From: Alteromonas genovensis | Lineage (GTDB): Bacteria > Pseudomonadota > Gammaproteobacteria > Enterobacterales > Alteromonadaceae | Reading direction: 5' to 3' | NCBI RefSeq assembly: GCF_010500895.1 | Contig: NZ_JAAAWO010000011.1 | Coordinates: forward strand, 1 to 64,000 | Length of the DNA stretch: 64,000 nucleotides | Part shown: in pieces, positions 39,525 to 48,870 of the stretch | Layout: the number at the start of each line of letters is the position of its first letter | Numbering within the stretch: position 1 is the first letter of the stretch | Program-made: the position numbers and the translations under genes | Notes under the pieces: generated by a model | What the model was told of the DNA's origin: nothing | The model's database searches: none | Seen by the model: the letters and a program-made list of their open reading frames with translations, nothing else

Positions 39525-39646
39525 AATATGTTTAAGGCGGCTGCCCCAGTGGTTTAAAGTTACTTTAAAACTACTTTAAAAATAGGTTAAAACAGCCTTT
39601 GCCAAATGAGCCTAAGCTCAAAAACGCCTAGGCTAAAAGACACTAA

Positions 39647-40546
39647 TTAGCTAGTCAAAAGCGCGTTGGCTACCTTAGAAGCTGGAGACTTATTGATCAC
39701 CTTCGAAATAAAGTCTGTCGCTACAAGCAGCTTTTGCATGTCGATGTTTGTTTCTATGCCCATGCCGTTTAGCATATAAAGCACATCTTCAGTAGCCACA
39801 TTACCGCTTGCACCTTTAGCGTAAGGGCAACCGCCTAAGCCTGCTACAGCAGAGTCAATGGACGCCACTCCGTATTGCAATGCCGCGTAAATATTCACAA
39901 GCGCCTGTCCATAGGTATCGTGAAAGTGAACGGCAACATCGTCGACGGACAACACAGTTAACACACTATCTAGTAAGCGCTGAGTCGCCACAGGTGTACC
40001 CGTGCCTATTGTATCGCCTAATGATATTTCATAGCAGCCCATGTCAAGCAGCTGCTTAGATACTTTTGAAACGGCTTTAGGTGCTATTTCACCTTCATAA
40101 GGGCAACCCATAACACATGACACATACCCACGTACTCTCATATTATGAGCATGGGCTTTCTCAATAACGGGTTCAAATTTTTGCAAACTCTCGTCAATTG
40201 AGCAGTTTATATTTTTCTTAGAAAACGACTCAGAGGCGGCGCCAAATACCGCCACCTCTGTGACTCCAGCCTCTATGGCAGCATCTAACCCCTTAACGTT
40301 TGGGGTTAGGGCTGAATAGACTATAGCGTTGGCTTTGTTGATGCCCGTAAACACATTGCCAGAATCAGCCATTTGTGGCACCCATTTGGGCGAAACAAAA
40401 CTTCCAGCCTCAATGCGCTTCAGGCCTGTTTCAGACAGTAAGTTGATAAACGCAATTTTGTCATCAACAGTAACGATGGACTTTTCATTTTGAAGACCAT
40501 CTCTTGCCCCAACTTCAACAATACTGACGTGCTGTGGTATACCCAT
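39647..40546 (-). CDS. mvaB: Hydroxymethylglutaryl-CoA lyase
   Basis: Last step of leucine catabolism, cleaving HMG-CoA to acetoacetate and acetyl-CoA. 299 residues, TIM-barrel DRE metallolyase with EVGARDGLQNEK (catalytic Arg/Asp), FVSPKWVPQMAD, the catalytic Cys loop around VAGLGGCPYAKGASGNVATED, and VAVHFHDTYGQ metal His pair. Starts six bases after the liuD stop; last gene of the liu operon. Confidence 0.95.
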   Translation of the reverse strand: MGIPQHVSIVEVGARDGLQNEKSIVTVDDKIAFINLLSETGLKRIEAGSFVSPKWVPQMADSGNVFTGINKANAIVYSALTPNVKGLDAAIEAGVTEVAVFGAASESFSKKNINCSIDESLQKFEPVIEKAHAHNMRVRGYVSCVMGCPYEGEIAPKAVSKVSKQLLDMGCYEISLGDTIGTGTPVATQRLLDSVLTVLSVDDVAVHFHDTYGQALVNIYAALQYGVASIDSAVAGLGGCPYAKGASGNVATEDVLYMLNGMGIETNIDMQKLLVATDFISKVINKSPASKVANALLTS

Positions 40547-40551
40547 GGCGA

Positions 40552-42570
40552 CTAAGCTCCCTGTGCGTCGGCACTTGTGAATTCGAGTAAGGCTGCGCCG
40601 CCGTCTACCAATTCACCTGGTTCAAAGTAAAAGCTGTCTACAACACCATCGCTAGGGGCTACAATGCTGTGTTCCATTTTCATGGCTTCCATAACGAGAA
40701 TTGGCTCGCCTTTTTTCACCTTTTCACCGCATTTCACTAAGTGAGCCACTATGGTGCCGTTCATTGGGGCATCGAAGTTAGTGTTACCACTATTTTCATC
40801 ATCATCGCCTTCAGATGGGGCAACAACAGTGAAGTTGATATGCGTATCTTGGTTGTATAAGCCAAAATCGCCATCGCTTACTGCGAAGGTGTATTTCGAT
40901 TTAATACCTGCTACTTCAACGTTAAGCTGATGATCATTGATGGCGCCACTGACTTTCACCGTGGAGTTTGCCGTTGTAATTTCCCATGCCGCAGATGCAT
41001 CGGCATTAAACACATGACACACCGTTACCGTGAACTCTTCTTCGCCAACTAATAGCGTAAGCTGCTCTTCGTGAGACGCGTTTGCCCGCCATGCACCGGC
41101 TGTAAACCAAGGGGAATAGCTTGCTCTGTCAGCAGCTAAGCCTTTTTCAAAACGGCGACGTAATACGGCCAATATCGCCATTACCGGTAACTTTGCCTGA
41201 ATGTCGCGCTTAGCCTCAGCAAATAATGCGTCGTTGTGCTTTTCAACAAAGGTGGTGGTTAATTCTGCAGCCTTAAATGCGCTATTGCTTGCTACGCGCT
41301 TGAGAAAATCGATATTGGTTGTTACACCCGCAATATGATAATCGCCAAGGGCATGCAATAATCTTTTAAGCGCGATATCACGAGACTCGCCCCATACCAC
41401 AAGCTTTGCAATCATTGGGTCGTAATAAACACTCACCTCGTCACCTTGCACAACACCCGTGTCTACCCGTATAAGTGAAGACTCTTCAGGTGGTTGCAAC
41501 AAGTGCAAAACACCGGTGGAAGGTAAGAAGTTATTGGCTGGATCTTCAGCGTAAATACGGGCTTCAAATGCGTGCCCATTTAACGTTAATTCCTGCTGGG
41601 TTTTAGGCAGCGCATTGCCTTCTGCCACACTCAACTGCCACTGGACCAAATCTTCGCCAGTGATCATTTCCGTAACAGGGTGTTCTACCTGAAGGCGGGT
41701 GTTCATTTCCATGAAGTAGAATGAGCCGTCCTCATCTAATAAGAACTCGACGGTACCAGCACCTTCATAATTAATCGCTTTTGCCGCCAAGATAGCCGCT
41801 TCACCCATGCTTTCCCGAATGCTTTGGGTCATGTTTGGCGCAGGCGCTTCTTCAATAATTTTTTGGTGTCGACGCTGTACCGAGCAGTCTCGCTCAAATA
41901 AGTACACGCCGTTACCATGGCTATCACAGAATACTTGTATTTCCACGTGGCGAGGGCGAGTGAGGTACTTTTCTACAAGCATATGATCGTCGCCAAAGCT
42001 TGCCATAGACTCGCGTTTTGCCGCGTTAAGTGCCTGAGTGAATTCGCCTTCGTTCCACACCTGACGCATACCTTTACCGCCGCCACCTGCGGCCGCTTTT
42101 AGTAATACTGGGTAGCCCATGTCATCTGCCGCTTGTTTAAGCGTAGACTCTTGCTGATCATCACCGTGATAGCCTGGTACTAGCGGTACACCCGCTTCTT
42201 CCATAATCCGTTTGGCAGCAGATTTTGAGCCCATGGCTTCAATAGCAGACGCCGGCGGCCCCACAAAAATAATGTCATTAGACTTACAAAGATTGGCAAA
42301 TTCGGCATTTTCAGATAAGAAACCATAGCCCGGATGAATCGCGTCAACGCCCAGTGCTTTTGCGTGCTCAATAATAAGGTCGCTGCGTAAATAGCTATCT
42401 TTAGAGGGGGATGGTCCAAGGTGAATGGCTTCGTCGGCCATGGCAACATGACGTGCGTTAACGTCGGCATCAGAGTAAACGGCGACGGTTTTTACACCTA
42501 AGTGTTTTGCCGTCTTCATTACTCGGCATGCTATTTCGCCGCGGTTTGCCACTAAGAGTTTATTTATCAT
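40552..42570 (-). CDS. liuD: 3-methylcrotonyl-CoA carboxylase biotin subunit
   Basis: Alpha subunit of methylcrotonyl-CoA carboxylase: biotin carboxylase plus biotin carrier, 672 residues from ATG 42570 (GGAGG seven bases upstream; the frame's earlier TTG is inside liuC). Biotin carboxylase domain: INKLLVANRGEIACRV, ATP-grasp AAAGGGGKGMR and CSVQRRHQKIIEEAPAP. The biotinyl Lys is in EAMKMEH near residue 640. The stop of liuC overlaps its start (TAATG). Confidence 0.93.
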   Translation of the reverse strand: MINKLLVANRGEIACRVMKTAKHLGVKTVAVYSDADVNARHVAMADEAIHLGPSPSKDSYLRSDLIIEHAKALGVDAIHPGYGFLSENAEFANLCKSNDIIFVGPPASAIEAMGSKSAAKRIMEEAGVPLVPGYHGDDQQESTLKQAADDMGYPVLLKAAAGGGGKGMRQVWNEGEFTQALNAAKRESMASFGDDHMLVEKYLTRPRHVEIQVFCDSHGNGVYLFERDCSVQRRHQKIIEEAPAPNMTQSIRESMGEAAILAAKAINYEGAGTVEFLLDEDGSFYFMEMNTRLQVEHPVTEMITGEDLVQWQLSVAEGNALPKTQQELTLNGHAFEARIYAEDPANNFLPSTGVLHLLQPPEESSLIRVDTGVVQGDEVSVYYDPMIAKLVVWGESRDIALKRLLHALGDYHIAGVTTNIDFLKRVASNSAFKAAELTTTFVEKHNDALFAEAKRDIQAKLPVMAILAVLRRRFEKGLAADRASYSPWFTAGAWRANASHEEQLTLLVGEEEFTVTVCHVFNADASAAWEITTANSTVKVSGAINDHQLNVEVAGIKSKYTFAVSDGDFGLYNQDTHINFTVVAPSEGDDDENSGNTNFDAPMNGTIVAHLVKCGEKVKKGEPILVMEAMKMEHSIVAPSDGVVDSFYFEPGELVDGGAALLEFTSADAQGA

Positions 42571-43403
42571 TATTTTGCCTCCAACCAAGCTGCTTTGCGC
42601 TTTTCAAGAAACGCACTTAGGCCCTCTTGGCCTTCTTCAGAAGTTCTTACTTTGGCGATGAGTTTGCTGGTATCGTTTAACATGTCGCTGTCTATTGGCT
42701 TATGGGATACCCACTGAACCAGCGCCTTTGATTGTGATACGGCCTGCGGACCATTTTTCAATATGCTAGCGATGATATCGTTAACTGTGCTGTCTAAGTC
42801 TTCTTCATTGACCGCTTCGCTCAGTAAGCCCAAACGTCTGGCTCGTCTTGCAGAAAACACTTCAGCCGTTTGAAAATAGCGTCTGCATACGCGCGCACCC
42901 ATTGCCTCAATAACATAAGGGCTGATAGTCGCGGGCACTAAACCAATTTTTACTTCGCTTAAGCAAAAGTTAGTCAGTTTACTGCCGATGGCGATATCAC
43001 AGCAGGCGATAAGCCCTACCGCGCCGCCAAATGCAGCACCTTGGACTCTTGCAATGGTAGGCTTTGGCAGGGTGTAAAGCGTATGAAGCATTGAGGCAAG
43101 CCCCATGGCATCTTCACGATTTTGTGCCTCGGTGTAACTGGCCATCTTTTTCATCCAGTTGAGGTCGGCACCGGCACTAAAACTTTTGCCTTCAGCGCGT
43201 AAAACAACAGCGCGAACAGAGTCATCAAGGCCTGCTTTTTTAAAAAGCCTTTCTAGCTCGGCAATCATGTCGTCATTAAACGCATTGTGCTTTTCAGCAC
43301 GGTTCAATGTAACGGTAGCGATATGTTTGTCATCTACGTGATACGTTACTGCGTCAGATACTATATTTTCTTTTTGGGGGTTATTTCTTTGGGTGTTGTC
43401 CAT
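42570..43403 (-). CDS. liuC: Methylglutaconyl-CoA hydratase (enoyl-CoA hydratase family)
   Basis: Crotonase-fold enzyme of 277 residues that hydrates 3-methylglutaconyl-CoA in leucine degradation, by context between liuB and liuD. ATVTLNRAEKHNAFNDDMIAEL, EGKSFSAGADLNWM (oxyanion loop), GAAFGGAVGLIACCDIAIG and FCLSEVKIGLVPATISPYV are the family blocks, with the catalytic Glu in the LSEVKIG region. The start lies 11 bp after the liuB stop. Confidence 0.88.
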   Translation of the reverse strand: MDNTQRNNPQKENIVSDAVTYHVDDKHIATVTLNRAEKHNAFNDDMIAELERLFKKAGLDDSVRAVVLRAEGKSFSAGADLNWMKKMASYTEAQNREDAMGLASMLHTLYTLPKPTIARVQGAAFGGAVGLIACCDIAIGSKLTNFCLSEVKIGLVPATISPYVIEAMGARVCRRYFQTAEVFSARRARRLGLLSEAVNEEDLDSTVNDIIASILKNGPQAVSQSKALVQWVSHKPIDSDMLNDTSKLIAKVRTSEEGQEGLSAFLEKRKAAWLEAK

Positions 43404-43414
43404 TCGTGCTGCTC

Positions 43415-45022
43415 CTACATTCTAAATATGCCGAATTGCGTTTCTTCAATTGGCTTATTAAGTGCTGCAGATAATGACAAACCCAATACTAAGCGAGTGT
43501 CTGCGGGGTCAATCACACCATCGTCCCATAATCTCGCTGACGCGAAGTAGGGGTGTCCTTGCTCTTCGTATTTATCAACAACAGGTTGTTTGAATTGCTT
43601 TTCTTCTTCTTCGCTCCAGCTTTCGCCAGCACGCTCTTTTTGATCGCGCTTAACCTGAGCCAATACGCCAGCCGCTTGTTCACCGCCCATCACAGAAATA
43701 CGTGCATTGGGCCACATAAACATAAAGCGTGGGTCGTATGCTCTGCCGCACATGCCGTAGTTACCAGCACCAAAACTACCGCCGATGAGTACCGTTAGTT
43801 TAGGTACATTAGCACAGGCTACAGCCGTTACCATTTTGGCACCGTGTTTCGCAATGCCGCCATGCTCGTACTGTTTACCCACCATAAAGCCGGTGATGTT
43901 TTGTAAAAATATAAGAGGAATTTTTCGCTGAGCGCAAAGCTCAACAAAGTGCGCGCCCTTCATGGCGCTCTCGCCAAATAGAATGCCGTTATTAGCAACA
44001 ATGCCAACGGGATTCCCAAAAAGGCGGGCGAAACCGCACACAAGTGTGGTGCCGTAAAGTGGCTTAAACTCATCAAAGTCAGAATCATCGACTATGCGAG
44101 CGATGATCTCTCTCACGTCAAAGGTCTGCCTGCTATCTTTAGGCACAATGCCATAAATTTCTTTTGGATCGAACTTAGGTGGCTTAGGCTCTTTAACATC
44201 AAGCAGCTTTGGCTTTTCTCTGTTAAGACGGGAGACTGCATTTCGAGCAAGCGATAAAGCGTGATGATCATTATTGGCTAATTGATCAGCAACGCCGGAA
44301 ATACGGGTATGAACGTCTCCGCCACCCAGTTCTTCAGCACTAACCACTTCACCAGTGGCCGCTTTTACCAGCGGTGGACCACCCAGAAAGATAGTTGCCT
44401 GTTCTTTCACGATGATGCTTTCATCAGCCATGGCGGGAACGTAGGCACCACCCGCGGTGCACGAGCCCATCACTACCGCAATTTGCGGAATATTTTTGGC
44501 CGACATATTCGCTTGATTGAAAAAGATTCGACCAAAGTGTTCTCTGTCAGGAAATACTTCATATTGACGAGGTAAGTTTGCGCCACCTGAGTCTACAAGA
44601 TAGATACAAGGAAGATTGTTCTGCTCGGCAATCGTTTGGGCTCGTAAATGCTTCTTAACCGTGAGCGGGTAATAGGTGCCGCCTTTTACTGTGGCATCGT
44701 TGGCCACAATCATGCATTCAGTGCCGGCAACCATACCGATACCTGCCACTACACCTGCACACGGCACGTAGTCGTCGTAGACTTCCCATGCTGCAAGTTG
44801 GCCAATTTCAAGAAATGGGGTGTCTTTATCGAGAAGGGCGTTTATACGATCTCTAGGGAGAAGTTTTCCGCGTGAGATATGACGTTCGGCAGCTTTCTCT
44901 CCGCCGCCCTGTGCGATTTTCATTATTTTTTCGTGCAAGTCATCGACTTGCGCCTGCATGTGTTCGCGGTTTGCTGCGAACGTTTCAGATTTGGTATTTA
45001 CACTTGAACGTAGAACGGGCAT
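43415..45022 (-). CDS. liuB: 3-methylcrotonyl-CoA carboxylase carboxyltransferase subunit
   Basis: Beta subunit of methylcrotonyl-CoA carboxylase, 535 residues, transferring CO2 from biotin to 3-methylcrotonyl-CoA. Crotonase-type N half has [15 protein letters not shown] and [11 protein letters not shown] half has [18 protein letters not shown] and [13 protein letters not shown]. Matches the LiuB/MccB subfamily in length and block order. Gap of 352 bp to liuA upstream. Confidence 0.93.
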   Translation of the reverse strand: MPVLRSSVNTKSETFAANREHMQAQVDDLHEKIMKIAQGGGEKAAERHISRGKLLPRDRINALLDKDTPFLEIGQLAAWEVYDDYVPCAGVVAGIGMVAGTECMIVANDATVKGGTYYPLTVKKHLRAQTIAEQNNLPCIYLVDSGGANLPRQYEVFPDREHFGRIFFNQANMSAKNIPQIAVVMGSCTAGGAYVPAMADESIIVKEQATIFLGGPPLVKAATGEVVSAEELGGGDVHTRISGVADQLANNDHHALSLARNAVSRLNREKPKLLDVKEPKPPKFDPKEIYGIVPKDSRQTFDVREIIARIVDDSDFDEFKPLYGTTLVCGFARLFGNPVGIVANNGILFGESAMKGAHFVELCAQRKIPLIFLQNITGFMVGKQYEHGGIAKHGAKMVTAVACANVPKLTVLIGGSFGAGNYGMCGRAYDPRFMFMWPNARISVMGGEQAAGVLAQVKRDQKERAGESWSEEEEKQFKQPVVDKYEEQGHPYFASARLWDDGVIDPADTRLVLGLSLSAALNKPIEETQFGIFRM

Positions 45023-45374
45023 ACCCCCTCCTGTGTATTAGCACTTGATAGCGGCGCTGTTAATTTATTATTCAAATTATCTTGAAGCTAAAAGGATAGT
45101 CGGTGTTGTTGTATTTCGTTTTATTATTAATCCGAAGCTTCAAACGTAAAATTAAGATGTGCAAACAGGCAAAGCTTCTGGCATAGGCTTGAATCTTAGG
45201 AAGCAAGTGCGAGAGACATCTATACCAGAAGTTCACTGAATATACATGTCTCGCAATTACAGTCTCTAGCGTCTGCGCGCTTTCCAATCGCTTCGTACAC
45301 TCAGCTATCGCTGAGCGTTCAATGCGATTTAACTAAGCCTTTAACGACGCTCTGCCTTGTTTATTTCACAAACC
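45023..45374. other. liuA-liuB spacer with nested hairpin
   Basis: The 352 bp within an otherwise tight operon is unusual. It holds a nested inverted repeat at 45286-45329: AATCGC pairs with GCGATT, and inside it CTCAGC pairs with GCTGAG (loop TATC). No T-run, so not a standard terminator. No LiuR-like site or small gene found. Confidence 0.5.
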
Positions 45375-46544
45375 TTATTTAGATTCGTTAAATAGCTCTC
45401 GACCTATCAGCATACGTCTAATTTCAGAGGTACCTGCGCCAATTTCATACAGCTTGGCATCGCGCAAAAGACGACCCGTAGGGTATTCGTTGATATAGCC
45501 GTTACCACCAAGTAATTGAATGGCGTCCAATGCTATTTTCGTTGCTAGCTCTGCAGAATAAAGAATGGCGCCCGCCGCATCTTTACGGGTGGTTTCACCG
45601 CGATCGCAAGACTGTGCTACCGCGTAAACATAGGCTCTTGATGCATTCATTTGCGTATACATGTCGGCAACTTTGCCCTGAACTAGCTGAAACTGTCCGA
45701 TTGATTGACCAAACTGCTCTCGGTCGTGCACATAAGGAACTACAATATCCATACATGCTTGCATGATGCCAAGTGGTCCGCCAGATAGCACAAGTCTTTC
45801 GTAGTCTAAACCACTCATTAACACGCGAACGCCTTCGCCTAAGTTTCCTAAGATGTTTTCAGCTGGCACTTCACAGTCTTCAAACACAAGTTCACATGTA
45901 TTTGATGAGCGCATGCCGAGTTTATCTAGCTTCTGTGCACGGCTGAAGCCTGGGAAGTCACGCTCAACGATAAACGCCGTTATGCCTCTTGGACCCGCTG
46001 CTGGGTCGGTCTTTGCGTAGATAACAAAGGTATGCGCATCTGGACCGTTAGTGATCCACATTTTGTTACCGTTTAAGATGTATTTGTCGCCTCGTTTCTC
46101 TGCGCGCAGCTTCATGCTTACCACGTCAGAACCGGCGTTTGGCTCACTCATCGCAAGGGCGCCGATATGCTCACCAGAAACGAGTTTTGGAAGGTACTTT
46201 TCTCGTTGGGCTTCGTTGCCGTTACGGTATATTTGGTTGATACACAAATTTGAGTGAGCGCCATAGCTTAGGCCAATGCCGCCAGAAGCACGGCTTACTT
46301 CTTCCATTGCTATGGTATGAGCTAAATAACCCATTCCTGATCCGCCATACTGCTCTGAAACCGTCACGCCGTTAAGGCCCATGTCGCCTAGCTTCGTCCA
46401 TAGCTGGTTAGGGAACTGGTTATCTTCGTCAGCCTGTGCAGCAAGTGGTGCAATTTCGTTTTGAGCAAACTGATAGACCTGATCTCGAAGCATATCGATT
46501 TCTTCGCCAAGTCCAAAATTCATCGTAGGGTAGGAGGTGTTCAT
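45375..46544 (-). CDS. liuA: Isovaleryl-CoA dehydrogenase
   Basis: FAD acyl-CoA dehydrogenase, 389 residues, oxidising isovaleryl-CoA to 3-methylcrotonyl-CoA. ACAD signatures [54 protein letters not shown] and [21 protein letters not shown], with the catalytic Glu in [13 protein letters not shown] as in isovaleryl-CoA dehydrogenases. Starts with ATGA overlap after liuR. Confidence 0.95.
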   Translation of the reverse strand: MNTSYPTMNFGLGEEIDMLRDQVYQFAQNEIAPLAAQADEDNQFPNQLWTKLGDMGLNGVTVSEQYGGSGMGYLAHTIAMEEVSRASGGIGLSYGAHSNLCINQIYRNGNEAQREKYLPKLVSGEHIGALAMSEPNAGSDVVSMKLRAEKRGDKYILNGNKMWITNGPDAHTFVIYAKTDPAAGPRGITAFIVERDFPGFSRAQKLDKLGMRSSNTCELVFEDCEVPAENILGNLGEGVRVLMSGLDYERLVLSGGPLGIMQACMDIVVPYVHDREQFGQSIGQFQLVQGKVADMYTQMNASRAYVYAVAQSCDRGETTRKDAAGAILYSAELATKIALDAIQLLGGNGYINEYPTGRLLRDAKLYEIGAGTSEIRRMLIGRELFNESK

Positions 46545-46948
46545 GCAATTTTTCCTCGTTTAAGTTCTGCGAGTTCTTCTCTACATCTGGTTTCAACGTC
46601 GTCCAGCTCTGTCATCAACATTTGTATGTCTTCTAATTGTTGATTAAGCACTGCACGCTTTTGCTCGGACATTTCTAGCATCGCTTCTAACTGAACGGCC
46701 GAGTTTGGATTACTGTCGTACATGTCGAATAGTGTCTTGACTTCGGCAAGTGAAAAGCCAAGACGCTTGCCGCGCAATATTAGCTTTAGGCGAACCCGGT
46801 CTTTATTTAAATAAACGCGGTTTTGCCCAGTGCGAGTGGGAGATAAAAGCCCTTGCTCTTCGTAAAAACGAATGGAGCGGGGCGTAATATCGAACTCTCT
46901 CGCAAGCTCACCAATGGCGAAAGTAGTTTCATTGTCCGACTGACTCAT
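46541..46948 (-). CDS. liuR: MerR-family regulator of leucine/isovalerate degradation
   Basis: MerR-type activator/repressor of about 135 residues from ATG 46948 (AAGG eight bases upstream; in-frame ATGs further up lack a site). Winged helix-turn-helix: [51 protein letters not shown], then a coiled-coil dimer helix. LiuR of gammaproteobacteria controls the liu operon through TTTACGT-type sites; two such sites lie upstream (47135-47172). Four-base overlap with liuA. Confidence 0.9.
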   Translation of the reverse strand: MSQSDNETTFAIGELAREFDITPRSIRFYEEQGLLSPTRTGQNRVYLNKDRVRLKLILRGKRLGFSLAEVKTLFDMYDSNPNSAVQLEAMLEMSEQKRAVLNQQLEDIQMLMTELDDVETRCREELAELKRGKIA

Positions 46949-47134
46949 TACATGTACCTTGTCGTATAGCATTTTCTTGCTGTCCAAAATTTAAACGTGG
47001 ACTCATGTCCTTAACGTTGCGCGCATACTTTATTGCGCATAATTTACTGCCATTCTTTTGATTACGCTTCGGCTTTGCTTACTCTCTGTGTGAAGTAAGA
47101 ATGTTGCGTTTGGTTGACAGTTCCTTGTTACAGG

Positions 47135-47150
47135 TTTACGTTAACGTTAA
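47135..47150. promoter_or_regulatory. LiuR operator 1
   Basis: TTTACGTTAACGTTAA is a near-perfect 16 bp palindrome of the LiuR type, between divergent liuR and the thiolase. Confidence 0.7.
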
Positions 47151-47156
47151 TTACAT

Positions 47157-47172
47157 TTTACGTAAAGGTAAA
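47157..47172. promoter_or_regulatory. LiuR operator 2
   Basis: TTTACGTAAAGGTAAA matches the LiuR-type palindrome with one mismatch. Its centre is 22 bp (two helical turns) from operator 1, so the two dimers would lie on one face of the DNA. Confidence 0.65.
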
Positions 47173-47307
47173 GTAACATTTTGCTAACGTCAATTTTTCA
47201 TGATGACGGTCTTTGTTTAGCACAGTTCAAGGTGTTTACTTTTGTATACATGACGCAAAGTGATCACATTTAAGTAATTGAAATTATTATATATTGAGGG
47301 TTGGATT

Positions 47308-48483
47308 ATGAGTGATAAAACAGTAGTGATTGTTGCCGCTAAACGTACGCCAATGGGCGGTTTTAACGGTAGCCTAGCGCCAGTGAGTGCAACAGATTTA
47401 GGTAATGTGGCGATTAAAGCCGCGTGTGAAAGCATGGATGTCTCTCAAATCGACGAAGTGGTAATGGGCTGTGTATTGCCAGCGGGTCTTGGTCAATCGC
47501 CTGCCCGTCAGGCGTCGCTAGGTGCAGGTTTACCGCTAAGTGCAGGTGTTACCACAATCAATAAAGTATGTGGTTCAGGGCTAAAGGCTGTCATGCTTGC
47601 CCATGACTTAATTAAAGCGGGTAGTGCAGACACCGTTGTAGCTGGCGGTATGGAAAGTATGAGTAACGCACCCTACATGCTGGACAAGGCCCGTTCTGGT
47701 TATCGAATGGGGCACGGTCAGGTGCTCGATCACATGATGCTGGATGGACTTGAAAACGCCTACGACGGAAAAGCAATGGGCTGCTTTGCCCAAGATACCG
47801 CCGACAGTGAAAACATTACTCGAGAAGAAATGGATGAGTTTGCGTTAAGTTCATTATCAAAAGCTCATGAAGCCATTAATAGCGGAACCTTTGGTGACGA
47901 AATTGCCAAAGTCACTATTTCTGGTCGCAAGGGCGATGTGGTTGTCGATACCGATGAAGGTCCGGGCTCAGCCCGTCCAGAAAAAATTCCATCGCTTCGA
48001 CCTGCTTTCAAAAAAGACGGCACCGTTACAGCCGCAAACTCCAGCTCAATTTCAGACGGTGCAGCAGCACTAGTGGTAATGAGCGAAGAAAAAGCAAAAG
48101 AAATGGGGCTAACGCCGCTAGCCAAAGTGGTGGCCCACGCAACACATTCTATTGAACCAGAAAACTTTACCGTGGCCCCAGTAGGTGCAATGGAAAAGGT
48201 ACTAAGCAAGGCGGGTTGGACAAAAGAAGAAGTAGACCTGTTTGAAATAAACGAAGCATTTGCCATGGTCACTATGCTTGCCATTAAAAAGTTAGGCCTC
48301 GATGAGAGTAAAGTAAACGTTAAGGGTGGCGCTTGTGCTCTTGGTCATCCAATTGGCGCTTCGGGTGCTCGTTTACTTGTTACGTTGCTTCATGCGCTTA
48401 AACAGCGCAATAAAAAGCGTGGCATTGCCTCTTTATGTATCGGCGGTGGTGAAGGTGTAGCACTTGCTGTTGAGATGCTGTAG
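47308..48483 (+). CDS. Acetyl-CoA acetyltransferase (thiolase)
   Basis: Thiolase of 391 residues. It cleaves acetoacetyl-CoA or makes it, matching the liu pathway, which ends in acetoacetate. Active Cys88 is in NKVCGSGLKAV; GGACALGHPIGASGARL carries the His, and CIGGGEGVA the second Cys. I use ATG 47308 (GAGGG upstream), not the frame's earlier ATG. Divergent from liuR across the two operators, so probably part of the LiuR regulon. AtoB/PhaA type; the name cannot be fixed from sequence. Confidence 0.92.
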   Translation: MSDKTVVIVAAKRTPMGGFNGSLAPVSATDLGNVAIKAACESMDVSQIDEVVMGCVLPAGLGQSPARQASLGAGLPLSAGVTTINKVCGSGLKAVMLAHDLIKAGSADTVVAGGMESMSNAPYMLDKARSGYRMGHGQVLDHMMLDGLENAYDGKAMGCFAQDTADSENITREEMDEFALSSLSKAHEAINSGTFGDEIAKVTISGRKGDVVVDTDEGPGSARPEKIPSLRPAFKKDGTVTAANSSSISDGAAALVVMSEEKAKEMGLTPLAKVVAHATHSIEPENFTVAPVGAMEKVLSKAGWTKEEVDLFEINEAFAMVTMLAIKKLGLDESKVNVKGGACALGHPIGASGARLLVTLLHALKQRNKKRGIASLCIGGGEGVALAVEML

Positions 48484-48653
48484 GTTAGATTACTACAACG
48501 TTTTTCATTGAGTAAAAAGTCATTGAGTGCAAGTTAAATGCACTTAACAGCGATTATGTAGCTAGGTAGATAAATAACTATGTACGTACATCAATAAATA
48601 CACCTATAAATATAGAGGTAAGTACATAAATAGTTACATAATTTTAATAGCTT

Positions 48654-48679
48654 AAATGGCACCATTTGTGGTGCCATTT
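48654..48679. terminator. Shared hairpin between thiolase and small membrane protein
   Basis: AAATGGCACC and GGTGCCATTT form a perfect 10 bp stem with a 6-base loop. No strong T-run, but it lies between the convergent thiolase and the 45-residue gene, and could end both. Confidence 0.6.
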
Positions 48680-48732
48680 ATGTCTAAATAATCAAAAAAT
48701 ACATAATAAGAACGTTATATGAAGTTTAAAGC

Positions 48733-48870
48733 TTATACTGGAAATTTAGTTTTCACTTTCACTGACGCTAACTTAAATATAAGTACAAACGTCACTGCAA
48801 GCATCAACGCTATCAAAAACGCACCCACAAAATTAGCGCTGTCATGAACTGTGCTGCTACGGATTGGCAT
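48733..48870 (-). CDS. Small single-pass membrane protein (45 residues)
   Basis: A frame below usual length cutoffs. ATG 48870 has AAGG seven bases upstream and opens a 45-residue protein: polar N-terminus (MPIRSSTVHDSAN), one hydrophobic helix (FVGAFLIALMLAVTFVLIF, residues 14-32) and a Lys-rich tail (KLASVKVKTKFPV), the positive-inside pattern of a real membrane protein. It overlaps the lipoprotein gene start by 27 bp on the opposite strand, and a perfect hairpin lies 54 bp after its stop. I do not recognise a family. Function unknown. Confidence 0.6.
   Translation of the reverse strand: MPIRSSTVHDSANFVGAFLIALMLAVTFVLIFKLASVKVKTKFPV

Noticed and set aside
48484-48843. tRNA or small RNA in the thiolase downstream gap
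   Set aside because: No tRNA-like T-arm or acceptor pairing; the only clear elements are the hairpin and the 45-residue frame.
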